Below, one piece after another: positions 8,715 to 17,078 of a stretch of 64,000 nt of DNA. The stretch's first letter is position 1. Every line of letters begins with the position of its first letter. The translations under genes and the position numbers were made by a program. The notes under the pieces are model-generated. The model did not search any database and had not been told where the DNA came from. It worked only from the letters and a program-made list of their open reading frames with translations. The DNA comes from Phytoactinopolyspora alkaliphila (lineage in GTDB: Bacteria > Actinomycetota > Actinomycetes > Jiangellales > Jiangellaceae). The stretch covers positions 109,457 through 173,456 of the forward strand of contig NZ_JAAGOB010000009.1 of NCBI RefSeq assembly GCF_010550695.1, in the 5' to 3' direction.

Positions 8715-9232
8715 CAGCCCACCATTTCGAGCACTTCGGTGCGCTCGTCCTGCGAAAGCAGGCCACCCATCGGAGACACCTCACGCATTTCGATGGAGTC
8801 GCGATCCAGCCCCGTGAGCACGCGGTGGATCCCCGGCACGTCGCGACGCTCGACCAGTGATTCCCAGCGGTCGAGGTTGCGCACGTGCGGCTGGCCACGC
8901 ACCGTGCTCCGCAGCCGCTCAAGATTTCGCTCGATCGTTGGACGCCACCGCTCCAGGCCGGACCTGGTCAGATGCGTCGACAGTCGCCGATGCAGCCGCC
9001 AAGATCGTCTCTCGGAACGAGTGAGCTCCGGGACGACCGGGCGCCGAATGACTTCAAGACGATAGCCCATACACGACAACAGCCGGTCGAGTTGCTCGTC
9101 GCTGAGATCGACCTTCTCGGAGAGGAACTGGCTGATGCTCGGCTGGCGCACCCCGCTGACGCGTGACAGCTCAGACTGGGTGGTGCTCGTTTCAAGCATC
9201 ACCTGACGCAGTACCTCGCTCCTTTCGGACAT
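8714..9232 (-). CDS. XRE-type HTH protein, probable antitoxin/autorepressor
   Basis: A 172-aa protein with an N-terminal helix-turn-helix (TQSELSRVSGVRQPSISQFL) and an Arg-rich helical C-terminal region of about 110 residues. It overlaps the downstream nucleotidyltransferase gene by one base, the usual antitoxin-first order. Its promoter is A+T rich with repeated GGTTAAC/GGTTAC elements, which suits autoregulation. It could instead be a plain regulator. Confidence 0.7.
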   Translation of the reverse strand: MSERSEVLRQVMLETSTTQSELSRVSGVRQPSISQFLSEKVDLSDEQLDRLLSCMGYRLEVIRRPVVPELTRSERRSWRLHRRLSTHLTRSGLERWRPTIERNLERLRSTVRGQPHVRNLDRWESLVERRDVPGIHRVLTGLDRDSIEMREVSPMGGLLSQDERTEVLEMVG

Positions 9233-9233
9233 A

Positions 9234-9257
9234 GGTTAACTATAGCTTGGGTTACTA
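9234..9257 (-). promoter_or_regulatory. probable promoter/operator of the HTH-nucleotidyltransferase pair
   Basis: Two direct elements, GGTTAACTA (9234-9242) and GGTTACTA (9250-9257), sit 16 bases apart in an otherwise unusually A+T-rich spot. On the minus strand TATAGT lies about seven bases before the ATG at 9232, so the transcript may be leaderless. The -35 region is poor. Confidence 0.4.
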
Positions 9258-9371
9258 TTTTTGAGCGATATCCCAGTAATGGGCGCCAGGGGCGGGATCG
9301 AGAGCGTATGGCGCGGCTCAGGTCCGGTCGTCACTCTCGGCAGGCTCGGCAGCACGGCCGACCGTAGATGA

Positions 9372-10586
9372 TCATGAGCGTGGTTCGTGAGCTGCACGAC
9401 GGTAGAGCAGGCGGCCGGGAGCGCTCGTCACACCGTGCGCCACCGTGCTGGCGGCAACCACCAGCGCTCCGGCCCCGAGCACCACAGGGTCGACGCCGAG
9501 ACGATCCGCCTCCAGCGTGAGATAGAACAGGGCCGACACGCCCACAGGCCCGAACCAGCCCAGGTAGAGCGCGTCGGGACGTTCCATCTTCAGTGTGCGG
9601 CGGATCAGGAGAAGCAACGGCACGCGGCGCAACACCAGCACGGCTACCGCTAGGGCAGGCCCCTGCCAGCCGAGGTCGGCCCAAACCTCCCACGGCAGCA
9701 TCGCACCGAACAGCAGGAACACTGGAAGCACAGCGAACCGATTGATCGCCTCGTCGATGGAGACCGCGCCGGCGCGATCACCTCGGGTACTGGCGTAGTT
9801 GAACGCCAGGCCCGCCGCGAATACCGCGAGGATCCCGTCAGCCTTGAGAAGGCCTGCTGCGCCCAGCACGCCGAGCGCCAGGAGCAGAGTGAACAACAAG
9901 GCCGGCTCGGTATCGGTCGCACCGTGCTCCTCGCCGATACGCAGCGCGTGTGCTGCCAGCCATCCGGCGGAGACACCCACGACGATGGCGGCAAGGACCT
10001 GCCAGACGGACTCGAGGAGCGCGTCCGTCCCCGTCAGCGGCCCGGCCAACGCGATCGCGACCAGGACGAACGGCAGCGCCAGACCGTCGTTGGCACCGGA
10101 CTCGAGCGAGAGCACTTGCCGGTCTCGCGCCGGCAGGTCGTGCTCGGCGGGCTCACCCGTGACCACGCTAGAGGCGAGAACCGGGTCCGTCGGGCACACG
10201 GCCGCGCCGAGTAGCGCCGCTGCGGCGACCGAGACGCCTAGCAGCGCCCACGTCAGCCCCGCGGTGACGAAAGCCATCGCGGGCATGGCGACAAGCAGGA
10301 GGATGAACACCGGGCGACGCTGTTTCCGGGCTTCCGCAATGGGGTACCGCAGCGCCACCGACATGACAGAGACCGCCAGAAGCAGTCGCGTCGCCTCATG
10401 TATCAACGCGTGATCGTCCAGCAGTGTAGGCAGCGGAAGGAGGCCGCTGACCTGCCGTCCCAGAAGAATCCCGATCAGCAGCCCCATCAACGGCTCGGAC
10501 ACAGGCAGCCGGCGGATACGCGCCGAGAGGGACGCCACCACGGCGCCGAGGACCCCGATCGCCGTCAACACCGTGTCCATGGTCAT
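9372..10586 (-). CDS. CPA1-type cation:proton antiporter
   Basis: An integral membrane antiporter, 404 aa, hydrophobic throughout. The family hallmarks are visible: CPTDPVLASSVVTG carries the TDP motif of helix 4, and ESGANDGLALPFV carries the Asn-Asp ion-binding pair of helix 5. It lacks the long cytoplasmic tail seen in some NhaP and eukaryotic relatives. It should exchange Na+ or K+ for protons at the cytoplasmic membrane. Start codons at 10586 and 10580 are equally possible. A short piece of a second, related gene lies at 11827-11865. Confidence 0.9.
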   Translation of the reverse strand: MTMDTVLTAIGVLGAVVASLSARIRRLPVSEPLMGLLIGILLGRQVSGLLPLPTLLDDHALIHEATRLLLAVSVMSVALRYPIAEARKQRRPVFILLLVAMPAMAFVTAGLTWALLGVSVAAAALLGAAVCPTDPVLASSVVTGEPAEHDLPARDRQVLSLESGANDGLALPFVLVAIALAGPLTGTDALLESVWQVLAAIVVGVSAGWLAAHALRIGEEHGATDTEPALLFTLLLALGVLGAAGLLKADGILAVFAAGLAFNYASTRGDRAGAVSIDEAINRFAVLPVFLLFGAMLPWEVWADLGWQGPALAVAVLVLRRVPLLLLIRRTLKMERPDALYLGWFGPVGVSALFYLTLEADRLGVDPVVLGAGALVVAASTVAHGVTSAPGRLLYRRAAHEPRS

Positions 10587-10625
10587 GCGACAGTGATGCC
10601 CAGCAGCGACGGTCGGTAACTTCCC

Positions 10626-11795
10626 TTGGCGTCAAGGCGTGGAATGCCCGCGCACGCAGGTTCACCCGTCCGGGGTGAGGCCTACCGCGAGATCCCCCCG
10701 CACGATGGCGAAGACGTCTCAGGATCAGACCCGTGCATCACGACGCGCCGTCGTACGACCGAACGGCTCACCACCGAGATCATCGTCGCCGCCGACGTCG
10801 AGAACCTCATCGCCGAGATGGTGGACGAGCTGGCCGAACGCGACATAGGCCCCCGGGACACCACGGCCCTGGAAGGGCTCGCGGTACCGCTGGCCAACGG
10901 GATCGAGAGCTGGCTGCGCGAGCGAGTGCAGGCGTTTGTCGGCAGCGAGCGGTTCGCCGAGCTCTGGACCCAGCTGAACCGGCGAGCGCACGACCGGGTG
11001 GTCGGGCTCATGACTGGGAACGCCGGTCAGGGCGTGGTCGACATGACCGGGGACACCGTGACGCTGGAGTTGGCACCACTCATCGCGGAGGTCAAGCAGC
11101 GGCTCGTGGCCGCCGGCGCCGGATTCGCCGCGCGCATACCCGAGGTCGACGCCCAGTTCGTCCTGGTCGAAGGTGAACAGGTCACCCGAGCGCAGCGCGG
11201 GTTCGCCGTCGCCGACCGGCTGGGCTCGTGGCTGTCGCTGCTCGCGCTCGGTCTGATCGCCGCCGGTATCGTCGTCGCACGTGATCGGCGGCGTGCGCTG
11301 ATCCGAGCCGGGCTGGGCGGCGCGCTCGCGATGTTCGCTCTCGGGCTCGTCCTGGCGCTCGCTCGCCCGGCGTATCTCGACGCGCTGCCGGCGGACGTCG
11401 ACCAAGCGGCCGCTGCCGCCGTCTTCGACCGTGGGGTGACGTTCCTTCGCTCGACCCTGCGAACCGGTCTCGTCCTCGGACTGATCGTCGCGGCCGCCGC
11501 CTTCCTGGCCGGGCCGTCCCGGCAGGCGACGGCGGCTCGCGCGGCAGTCCGCCGCGCGGGCGCCAGGTTGGGCCCCGAGCGCTGGGAGTCGATCCCGCAC
11601 ATCACGTGGCTTCGCACCAACAGGCGGGGCGTCCAGGCCGTGATCGCGATCGCCGCGGCCCTGGTGCTGGTGTTCTGGGACTATCCGGGCGCCGGCGTGG
11701 TCGTCGCCGTCACGATCGCGGCGGGCGCGCTGATCGCAGTGGTCGAACTGGTCACCACGGAACCCGGCCCGGCCGATACACCTTCGCGCCGTTGA
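10626..11795 (+). CDS. membrane protein, N-terminally shortened member of an actinobacterial family
   Basis: The open frame encodes 389 aa. The part resembling the actinobacterial integral membrane family begins only at RLTTEIIVAADVENLI (about 10761). In relatives this is preceded by a first membrane helix and a 'DxxRYVATVAPLA'-like stretch, both missing here. The rest is intact: an extracellular alpha-helical region, then four hydrophobic segments from about 11220 (SLLALGLIAAGIVVA, FALGLVLALARP, GLVLGLIVAAAAFLAG, AVIAIAAALVLVFW). The upstream ~45 codons look unlike coding sequence, so the start is unsafe and the gene may be inactive. Confidence 0.55.
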   Translation: MASRRGMPAHAGSPVRGEAYREIPPHDGEDVSGSDPCITTRRRTTERLTTEIIVAADVENLIAEMVDELAERDIGPRDTTALEGLAVPLANGIESWLRERVQAFVGSERFAELWTQLNRRAHDRVVGLMTGNAGQGVVDMTGDTVTLELAPLIAEVKQRLVAAGAGFAARIPEVDAQFVLVEGEQVTRAQRGFAVADRLGSWLSLLALGLIAAGIVVARDRRRALIRAGLGGALAMFALGLVLALARPAYLDALPADVDQAAAAAVFDRGVTFLRSTLRTGLVLGLIVAAAAFLAGPSRQATAARAAVRRAGARLGPERWESIPHITWLRTNRRGVQAVIAIAAALVLVFWDYPGAGVVVAVTIAAGALIAVVELVTTEPGPADTPSRR

Positions 11796-11826
11796 GGGCA
11801 TAGGCTGATCCGCGGAACGGTCCCGG

Positions 11827-11865
11827 GCGGTTGATCGCCTCGTCGATCGAGACGGCGCCGGCGCC
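11827..11865 (-). pseudogene. 39-bp remnant of a CPA1 antiporter gene
   Basis: On the minus strand this stretch encodes AGAVSIDEAINR, identical to a segment of the antiporter gene at 9372-10586, with only a few silent base differences. Nothing before or after it continues the similarity. It looks like a scar from rearrangement of a second antiporter copy next to the shortened membrane protein. Confidence 0.6.
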
Positions 11866-11895
11866 TGCCCGTAGAGGCGTCCGACAACAGGAGTC

Positions 11896-12276
11896 ATGCC
11901 GATGCCGATGCCCCGGTGGTGGACACAGATCAACAAGCGGGTCTTCAATCCGCTTGAGCTCAAGCGCGGAACGCGTCCGGTACTCGTCCACACCGGCCGG
12001 GTCTCAGGCACGACCTATCGCACCCCACTCGACGCGCATGCGGTGTCCGGTGGCTACGTGTTCATCCTGGTCTATGGCTCGGAGTCCGACTGGGCGCGCA
12101 ATGTGCTCGCGTCGGGCCGGGCACGGCTGCAGATCGATGAGCGGGAGATCGAGCTCTCGGATCCCCGGCTGCTCGGTGAGGACGAGGCGGAGAAGCTTCT
12201 TCCGGGCGCGGTGAGCCGTCCACCCCGGTTTCTCCGCATCAGCGAATACCTGTACATGGCATGTCCGGACAACTGA
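11896..12276 (+). CDS. nitroreductase/deazaflavin (F420)-dependent oxidoreductase, Ddn-like
   Basis: A small split-beta-barrel protein of 124-126 aa. The family pattern is clear: VLVHTGRVSGTTYRTPLDA is the F420-phosphate binding region, and VFILVYGSESDWARNVLASG is the conserved central helix. Members use reduced F420 to reduce quinones or nitro-compounds, or bind related flavins. The second ATG (11902) fits the AGGAG site better than the first (11896). It is a single gene; the physiological substrate is unknown. Confidence 0.88.
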   Translation: MPMPMPRWWTQINKRVFNPLELKRGTRPVLVHTGRVSGTTYRTPLDAHAVSGGYVFILVYGSESDWARNVLASGRARLQIDEREIELSDPRLLGEDEAEKLLPGAVSRPPRFLRISEYLYMACPDN

Positions 12277-12330
12277 GCTGTCAGAAGGGGGACAAGCGAA
12301 GATCGACCGAGAGAGACGGCACTCAATGTG

Positions 12331-12352
12331 GTAACAAATGTAGTAACATATG
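12331..12352 (+). promoter_or_regulatory. direct repeat operator before the Phd/VapC pair
   Basis: GTAACAAATG (12331-12340) and GTAACATATG (12343-12352) form a near-perfect direct repeat immediately upstream of the antitoxin ATG at 12357. There is no ribosome site between them and the ATG, so the mRNA may be leaderless. Binding by the antitoxin is inferred. Confidence 0.45.
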
Positions 12353-12356
12353 GTGT

Positions 12357-12605
12357 ATGTCTCCGGTTGGCATTCGAGAGCTCAGTCATCACACCAGTCG
12401 ATACTTGGCCAAGGTCAAAGCTGGGCAGAGCTTTGAGATCACCGAACGGGGCCGAGTCATCGCCACACTCACCCCGGTGGCCAGTGTTGACGAGCCGCGG
12501 CGCCCGCGCCCGAAGGTTGGTGGCTACCGAAGCGAGGAGCCGTTGACGGCAGAAGAGATCGACGCGGAGTTGGCGCAGGGCTTCGGCGATCATGATCATC
12601 GTTGA
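12357..12605 (+). CDS. type II antitoxin, Phd/YefM family
   Basis: An 82-aa antitoxin. The N-terminal DNA-binding part reads VGIRELSHHTSRYLAKVKAG and is followed by SFEITERGRVIATLTPV, the standard Phd/YefM fold. The C-terminal tail (EPLTAEEIDAELAQGF) is the toxin-binding region. The ATG at 12357 was chosen because family similarity begins at its next residues; the frame is open further upstream but without similarity. It overlaps the PIN toxin gene by 14 bases. Confidence 0.9.
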   Translation: MSPVGIRELSHHTSRYLAKVKAGQSFEITERGRVIATLTPVASVDEPRRPRPKVGGYRSEEPLTAEEIDAELAQGFGDHDHR

Positions 12606-13014
12606 CACAAGTGGCATCCTCGCGTCGAAGGACGAGAGCCATCCCGACCATACCGCCGTCGCCGAACTGATTGCGGGCACGGACGAAGAGCTCTTGCTCT
12701 CTCCCTTCGTGCTTGCCGAGGCCGATTACATGTTGGCGCGCAGGCTTGGAGCGGCGGCGGCACGCGAGTTCCTCAGCGAGGTCGCCTCGGAGGCATATGA
12801 ACTGGTGGACTTCGATGCCGGCGATATCGCCTCGGCTAGCGGCGTCATCGATCGTTACGACGATCTCGATATCGGCATCGCGGACGCCTCATTGGTCGTG
12901 ATAGCTGCTCGATTTCAGACCACTCGCGTGCTGACATTCGATCAACGGCATTTCCGACCGGTCGCTCCGCTCTGGGGCGCCCCGGCCTTCACCGTCCTGC
13001 CTGCGGACGCCTGA
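12592..13014 (+). CDS. PIN-domain ribonuclease toxin, VapC family
   Basis: A 140-aa PIN-domain endoribonuclease. The acidic residues of the active site are visible: IIVDTSG (Asp near residue 5), PFVLAEADYML (Glu), DLDIGIADASLVV (Asp) and the final VLTFDQRHFRPV motif. It should cleave RNA unless bound by the antitoxin encoded just upstream with a 14-base overlap. The length is typical and nothing suggests inactivation. Confidence 0.92.
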   Translation: MIIVDTSGILASKDESHPDHTAVAELIAGTDEELLLSPFVLAEADYMLARRLGAAAAREFLSEVASEAYELVDFDAGDIASASGVIDRYDDLDIGIADASLVVIAARFQTTRVLTFDQRHFRPVAPLWGAPAFTVLPADA

Positions 13015-13015
13015 C

Positions 13016-13371
13016 GAGGTAGATGGGGTGCCGCTGGAGAACGAGGACCTGTTCTGGGAGCAGGACAGCCGCGTCCACGCCGCCGTACGCGAACAACACC
13101 CACGTGGTCTCCGGTGATCTCGTCAAGGAGGTGACCCGATTCAAGGGCGAGGTGGAGGGCGGCATCTCCGTGCGCCGGCAGCATCCAGCTCGTCCAGGGA
13201 TTACTCGAGCACGACCTGGTCGATGAGATCCATCTCATGACGTTCCCGGTCCTGCTCGGTACTGGGAGACGCATGTTCGCAGAAACCTCGGACAAGTCGG
13301 CGTGGAAGCTCAGGCAGTCGATCACGGTGGGCGAGGGCGTGCTGATCACGATCTTCCAGCGCGCACGGTAG
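13016..13371 (+). pseudogene. dihydrofolate-reductase-like protein, fragmented
   Basis: This is the C-terminal half of a RibD/dihydrofolate-reductase-like protein, broken by a frameshift. One frame gives NNTHVVSGDLVKEVTRFKG (from about 13090), and a second frame gives GSIQLVQGLLEHDLVDEI, then LLGTGRRMFAET to the stop at 13371. The switch occurs near 13175. The N-terminal catalytic half is missing. Two intact relatives are at 18539-19171 and 63030-63614. Confidence 0.8.
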
Positions 13372-13384
13372 CGGGCCGATACCA

Positions 13385-13402
13385 GCGATTTCACTGATTC
13401 GG
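13385..13402. repeat. short IS21-like terminal motif
   Basis: GCGATTTCACTGATTCGG resembles motifs at 18253-18276 and 52047-52128 (consensus GGCAATTTTCACTGAYNCGA), which look like the multiple end repeats of IS21-family elements. No transposase gene is nearby, so it may be a leftover end. The family assignment is tentative. Confidence 0.35.
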
Positions 13403-13475
13403 GCCACGGGTGGCCCGGCCTAGGGTCAAGCGGCGTGGGGCAATCGGCGACCCGACCCGAGGACTGGCCAGGTTC

Positions 13476-14399
13476 ATGAACACCGTCATCAGCGTGGAGC
13501 ACCTCCGCAAGACCTACGGCGACGTCATTGCGATCGACGACGTCTCGTTCGAGGTCCGGCACGGGGAGGTCTTCGGCATCTTGGGCTCGAACGGAGCGGG
13601 AAAGACGACGACCGTCGAGATCCTGCAGGGCCTCAGGGCACGGACTGGTGGCCGGCTCGAGGTACTCGGACTCGACCCCGGCCGGGAGACAGATCGGCTG
13701 CGCCGGCGAATCGGGTCCCAGTTGCAGTCATCGGCGCTGCCCGAGCGGCTACGAGTGATCGAGGCGGTGCGGTTGTTTGCGCGGTTGCGCGACGAGCCGG
13801 TGGATGTCGACGGCGCGATCCAGGCGTGGGGTCTGGAACCGCTGCGCAACCGCCCGTTCGGTGTGCTCTCCGGCGGCGAGCGGCAGCGGCTGTTCGTCGC
13901 CCTGGCCTTGCTCGGAGATCCGGAGCTGGTTCTGCTCGACGAGCTGACCACCGGCCTGGATCCGACCGCACGGCGAGCGACCTGGGAACTGGTCCGCCAG
14001 ATGCGCGACCGTGGCGCCACCGTGGTCCTGGTGACGCATTTCATGGAAGAGGCCGAAGCGCTGTGCGACCGGGTCGCCGTCATGGACGCTGGACGCGTCG
14101 TAGCCTGCGACACGCCGCACGCTCTGACCGCACGCCAGGGAGGGCCTGTCACCATCACGTTCAGCGCTATTGACGGTCACGACCCGCGGTCGCTGCTCAC
14201 AGTTCCGGGGGTGGCGTCGGTCGACGTCGACGGCGGCCGGGTCTCGGTGACCGGGCACAGCACGGCGGCGGCCCGCGTCGCCGCAGCGCTGATCGGACAG
14301 GGCGTGACGCCGACTGACTACCGCACCCACTACCCGTCGCTGGAGGACGTCTTCCTGACCCTGACCGGGCGGCAACCGAGCGAAGGAGAAGCGACGTGA
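13476..14399 (+). CDS. ABC-2 type transporter ATPase (DrrA-like)
   Basis: The ATPase of an export system, 307 aa. Walker A is GSNGAGKTTTVEIL, the signature is LSGGERQRLFVAL, Walker B is LVLLDELTTGLD and the switch is LVTHFMEEAEALCD. The C-terminal ~80 residues form the accessory domain ending in LEDVFLTLTG, typical of drug and lantibiotic exporters. The ATG at 13476 precedes the conserved VISVEHLRKTYGD strand; the frame is open further upstream to 13410. It ends in a GTGA overlap with its permease gene. The substrate is unknown. Confidence 0.92.
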   Translation: MNTVISVEHLRKTYGDVIAIDDVSFEVRHGEVFGILGSNGAGKTTTVEILQGLRARTGGRLEVLGLDPGRETDRLRRRIGSQLQSSALPERLRVIEAVRLFARLRDEPVDVDGAIQAWGLEPLRNRPFGVLSGGERQRLFVALALLGDPELVLLDELTTGLDPTARRATWELVRQMRDRGATVVLVTHFMEEAEALCDRVAVMDAGRVVACDTPHALTARQGGPVTITFSAIDGHDPRSLLTVPGVASVDVDGGRVSVTGHSTAAARVAAALIGQGVTPTDYRTHYPSLEDVFLTLTGRQPSEGEAT

Positions 14400-15127
14400 C
14401 GGCATACCTGACCTGGACGGAGGTGAAGCTCCTGGCTCGTGAGCCGCTCGTCCTCGTGCTGAGCCTGATGTTCCCGGTCCTGCTCATGGTGCTGCTGGTC
14501 GCGGCGTTCAGGGACCACGGCGGCGACGTCTTCGCTGGCCTCAACGGCGACGTCTTCTACTTCACCGCGTATCTCGGCGCCGCCATCGCGGTGATGGGCT
14601 TCATGGGCACGCCTACGCACCTCGCCGCGTACCGCGACAGCGGCGTGGTGCGCCGCTTCCGGGCGGCGGGCCTATCGGCCCGCGCGCTGGTCGTGTCCCA
14701 GGCCGCAGTACTCGTCATGCTGGCCAGCGTCGGCGCCGCGGCGATGACCGCCGTAGCCTGGGTCACCTTCGATCTTGCGGCACCCGAGTCGGCCGGTGGT
14801 GTCATCGCCGCGTTCGCCGCCGGCATGCTCGCCTTCGCCGGCATCGGGGTCCTGCTCGGATCGGTGATGCCGAGCGCCCGCGCCGCCCAAGGGCTGGGCC
14901 TCCTGCTGTTCTTCGGGACGTTCCTCTTGGTCGGTGGAGGCCCGCCGCCCAGCGTCCTGCCCGACACGCTCAACGACATCGCGGCCTGGACACCGACCGG
15001 TCTGCTCATCGTCGCCATCCGCAGCCCGTGGGACGGCAGCGGACTGGACGCTCCCGCCATGGTGGCCCTGGTGGTCATCGCCGGCGCCGGCTTCGCGCTC
15101 GCCACCCGCCGGCTGGCGCGCAGCTGA
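14396..15127 (+). CDS. ABC-2 type transporter permease
   Basis: The membrane partner of the preceding ATPase, 243 aa, with about six hydrophobic segments (LVLSLMFPVLLMVLLVAAF first, LVALVVIAGAGFALA last). A central loop after the second helix carries the cytoplasmic coupling helix (RDSGVVRRFRAAGLSARAL), a feature of ABC-2 permeases. The GTG start overlaps the ATPase stop by 4 bases. A single permease gene suggests a homodimeric channel. Confidence 0.9.
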   Translation: MTAYLTWTEVKLLAREPLVLVLSLMFPVLLMVLLVAAFRDHGGDVFAGLNGDVFYFTAYLGAAIAVMGFMGTPTHLAAYRDSGVVRRFRAAGLSARALVVSQAAVLVMLASVGAAAMTAVAWVTFDLAAPESAGGVIAAFAAGMLAFAGIGVLLGSVMPSARAAQGLGLLLFFGTFLLVGGGPPPSVLPDTLNDIAAWTPTGLLIVAIRSPWDGSGLDAPAMVALVVIAGAGFALATRRLARS

Positions 15128-15160
15128 GCGTGGTTCAACCTGGGGCCGCGGGCGACCTGG

Positions 15161-16135
15161 TCACCTGGCCGCGCCCGTCGCGGACTGGGTGCTCCTGAAG
15201 CGTGACGGTGTGATGCCGTATCTGGTCACGAAGGCCTGGCGCATGGTTTCGGCCGAGGAGAAGCCGGACCGCCGGGCGACCTGTGACATCGGAAGCTCCG
15301 TGGACGTCAGCAACCCGGCGACCGTTTCGAGGCGGATCCGCTGGACGGCTTTGGCCGGTGGCTCACCGAGGTGCTCGCGGAACAGCCGTGTCAGGTGCCG
15401 CACACTCACACCGGCGTGCGTCGCGAGCGACGAGGTCGTGAGGTCGGCGGCGACATTGGCGACGACGTAGTCCAGGACGTTGCGGACCAGGACGTGTGCG
15501 GCTCGAGGAGCGGTGTTGAAGATGCTCATCTGCGCCTGGTTCCCGGGCCGCTGCAGGTATACGACCACGCCCAGCGCGACTCGCCGCGCCAGCTCGGAGC
15601 CGTGGTCCTCCTCGATGAATGCGAGAGTCAGGTCAAGCGAGGCCGTCACTCCCCCAGACGTGGCGATATCACCGTCACGGACGTAGATCGGGCTGGCGTC
15701 GACCTTCACGTTGGGGAACAGCTGCGCGAGGCGGCGGGCATACCACCAATGAGTGGTGGCCGAGCGTCCGTCGAGCAGGCCGGTCGCAGCCAGCACGGTG
15801 GCGCCGGTGCAGACCGACGCCGTCCTGCGCGCCTGACCGGCCAGTTTGCGGATGTGCCCGACGATCTCCCGGTTCTGAGCTGCCGCTTCGTGTCCTAGTC
15901 CGCCGGAGACGATGACCGTGTCGAGGCCGTCGAGGGAATCCTCCAGCCTGCCCTGCGCATGCAATTCGAGCCCGGAGTCGCATCGCACGGGTTTGCCATC
16001 GACGCTCACGAGCCGGACGAGATACGGCGGATCGGCACCGAGCCGGTTCGCCATGTCCAGACACGTGGTCACGCACGCGACGTCGACCAGTTCGGTGCCG
16101 TCGTACGCCACCACCAGGACATGCCGGGCATTCAC
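15161..16135 (-). CDS. GlxA-family regulator: DJ-1/PfpI domain plus AraC-type HTH
   Basis: A 324-aa transcription factor. Residues ~1-175 form a DJ-1/PfpI-like domain with the nucleophile-elbow motif ASVCTGATVLAATGLLDG and THWWYARRL. Residues ~215-320 form the AraC double helix-turn-helix (SSLATHAGVSVRHLTRLF, then MSQVARRSGFSSAETMRQAF). Such proteins often control amidase or catabolic genes. It is convergent with the ABC-2 pair and divergent from the LuxR gene, with 113 bases between. Confidence 0.92.
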   Translation of the reverse strand: MNARHVLVVAYDGTELVDVACVTTCLDMANRLGADPPYLVRLVSVDGKPVRCDSGLELHAQGRLEDSLDGLDTVIVSGGLGHEAAAQNREIVGHIRKLAGQARRTASVCTGATVLAATGLLDGRSATTHWWYARRLAQLFPNVKVDASPIYVRDGDIATSGGVTASLDLTLAFIEEDHGSELARRVALGVVVYLQRPGNQAQMSIFNTAPRAAHVLVRNVLDYVVANVAADLTTSSLATHAGVSVRHLTRLFREHLGEPPAKAVQRIRLETVAGLLTSTELPMSQVARRSGFSSAETMRQAFVTRYGITPSRFRSTQSATGAAR

Positions 16136-16248
16136 ACTGCAACCCTACGGGTGACGAGCCTGGTCCCATGGGCCAGAGTTCCCAGAATCTCGGACACCGG
16201 AGTCGTCGAGGCTTGTCCGGCCCGCTGGGCCGCGCCCAGACTCGGCCC

Positions 16249-17028
16249 ATGACGACCATGGCCACGGACGCCGCACAGGAGATCTCATCGGCCGATGTGT
16301 CGCTGCATCGCGCGCTCGGCCACACCGAGCTTGCCGCGGGCCGGCCCGGACTGGCCGTGCGGCACTTCACGACGGCCATATCGGCGGCCGGCCAATCGAC
16401 GAGCGGGTTGTCTGTGGTCCCGGATCTGGTAGAGGCTTCGGTGCGGGCTGGCACGCCGGCCTTGGGTCTCGGTCATCTCGAGCGTTTCGAGGCTTGGGCC
16501 GGCATGTCGGAGTCGCCGCTGCTGTTGGCCTTGGCCGCCCGCGTCCGCGCGTTGCTGAGCGAGAGCCGGTTGGCCGACGCCCAGTACCGGCGCGCGTTGG
16601 ACCTGCACGTGTGGGCCGGCGAGGTGATCGAGCGGGCACGCACACAGCTGTTGTACGGAGAGTATCTGCGTCGCGCCCGACGACGGTCCGACGCCCGCAC
16701 CGTGCTGGCCGCCGCTCTCGAGACGTTCAACCGGGCCGGAGCCTTGACGTGGGCCGATCGAACACGAGCCGAGCTGCAGGCGGCCGGCTACATCGACGAC
16801 ACCGATTCGGGGGCGTGGTCCGGCCTCACCACCCAGCAGCGCCGTATCGTCGAGGCGGTAAGCCAAGGCGCCAGCAACCGTGAGATAGCCGCGCGACTGT
16901 TCCTCAGCCCTCGGACGGTCGACTACCACCTGAGGAACGTGTACATCAAGCTCGGATTCAGGTCACGGTCCGAACTCATCCGCTATGCGCTCACTGCGCC
17001 GACACGCGACGTCGACGATGGGCGGTAA
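16249..17028 (+). CDS. LuxR-family regulator resembling the C-terminal third of LAL proteins
   Basis: A 259-aa protein with a helical TPR-like region followed by a GerE/LuxR helix-turn-helix (LTTQQRRIVEAVSQGASNRE, LFLSPRTVDYHLRNVY). It matches the C-terminal part of the large LAL regulator at 49176-51926: both have an EASVRAG..LERF stretch, an LxYGEYLRR/YGEWLRR stretch and the same HTH layout. The ATPase domain is absent. The ATG at 16249 is chosen because upstream codons look non-coding. It may be a truncated LAL regulator that still binds DNA. Confidence 0.8.
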   Translation: MTTMATDAAQEISSADVSLHRALGHTELAAGRPGLAVRHFTTAISAAGQSTSGLSVVPDLVEASVRAGTPALGLGHLERFEAWAGMSESPLLLALAARVRALLSESRLADAQYRRALDLHVWAGEVIERARTQLLYGEYLRRARRRSDARTVLAAALETFNRAGALTWADRTRAELQAAGYIDDTDSGAWSGLTTQQRRIVEAVSQGASNREIAARLFLSPRTVDYHLRNVYIKLGFRSRSELIRYALTAPTRDVDDGR

Positions 17029-17072
17029 GCGACCTACGGCTGGCACGGCCCAATTCGCCAGCCGTACGTCGC
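17029..17072. terminator. hairpin between convergent genes
   Basis: The arms 17029-17044 (GCGACCTACGGCTGGC) and 17057-17072 (GCCAGCCGTACGTCGC) pair over 16 bases with one mismatch around a 12-base loop. It starts directly after the stop of the LuxR gene and ends just before the stop of the convergent reductase gene, so it probably serves both directions. Confidence 0.75.
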
Positions 17073-17078
17073 TGCACC

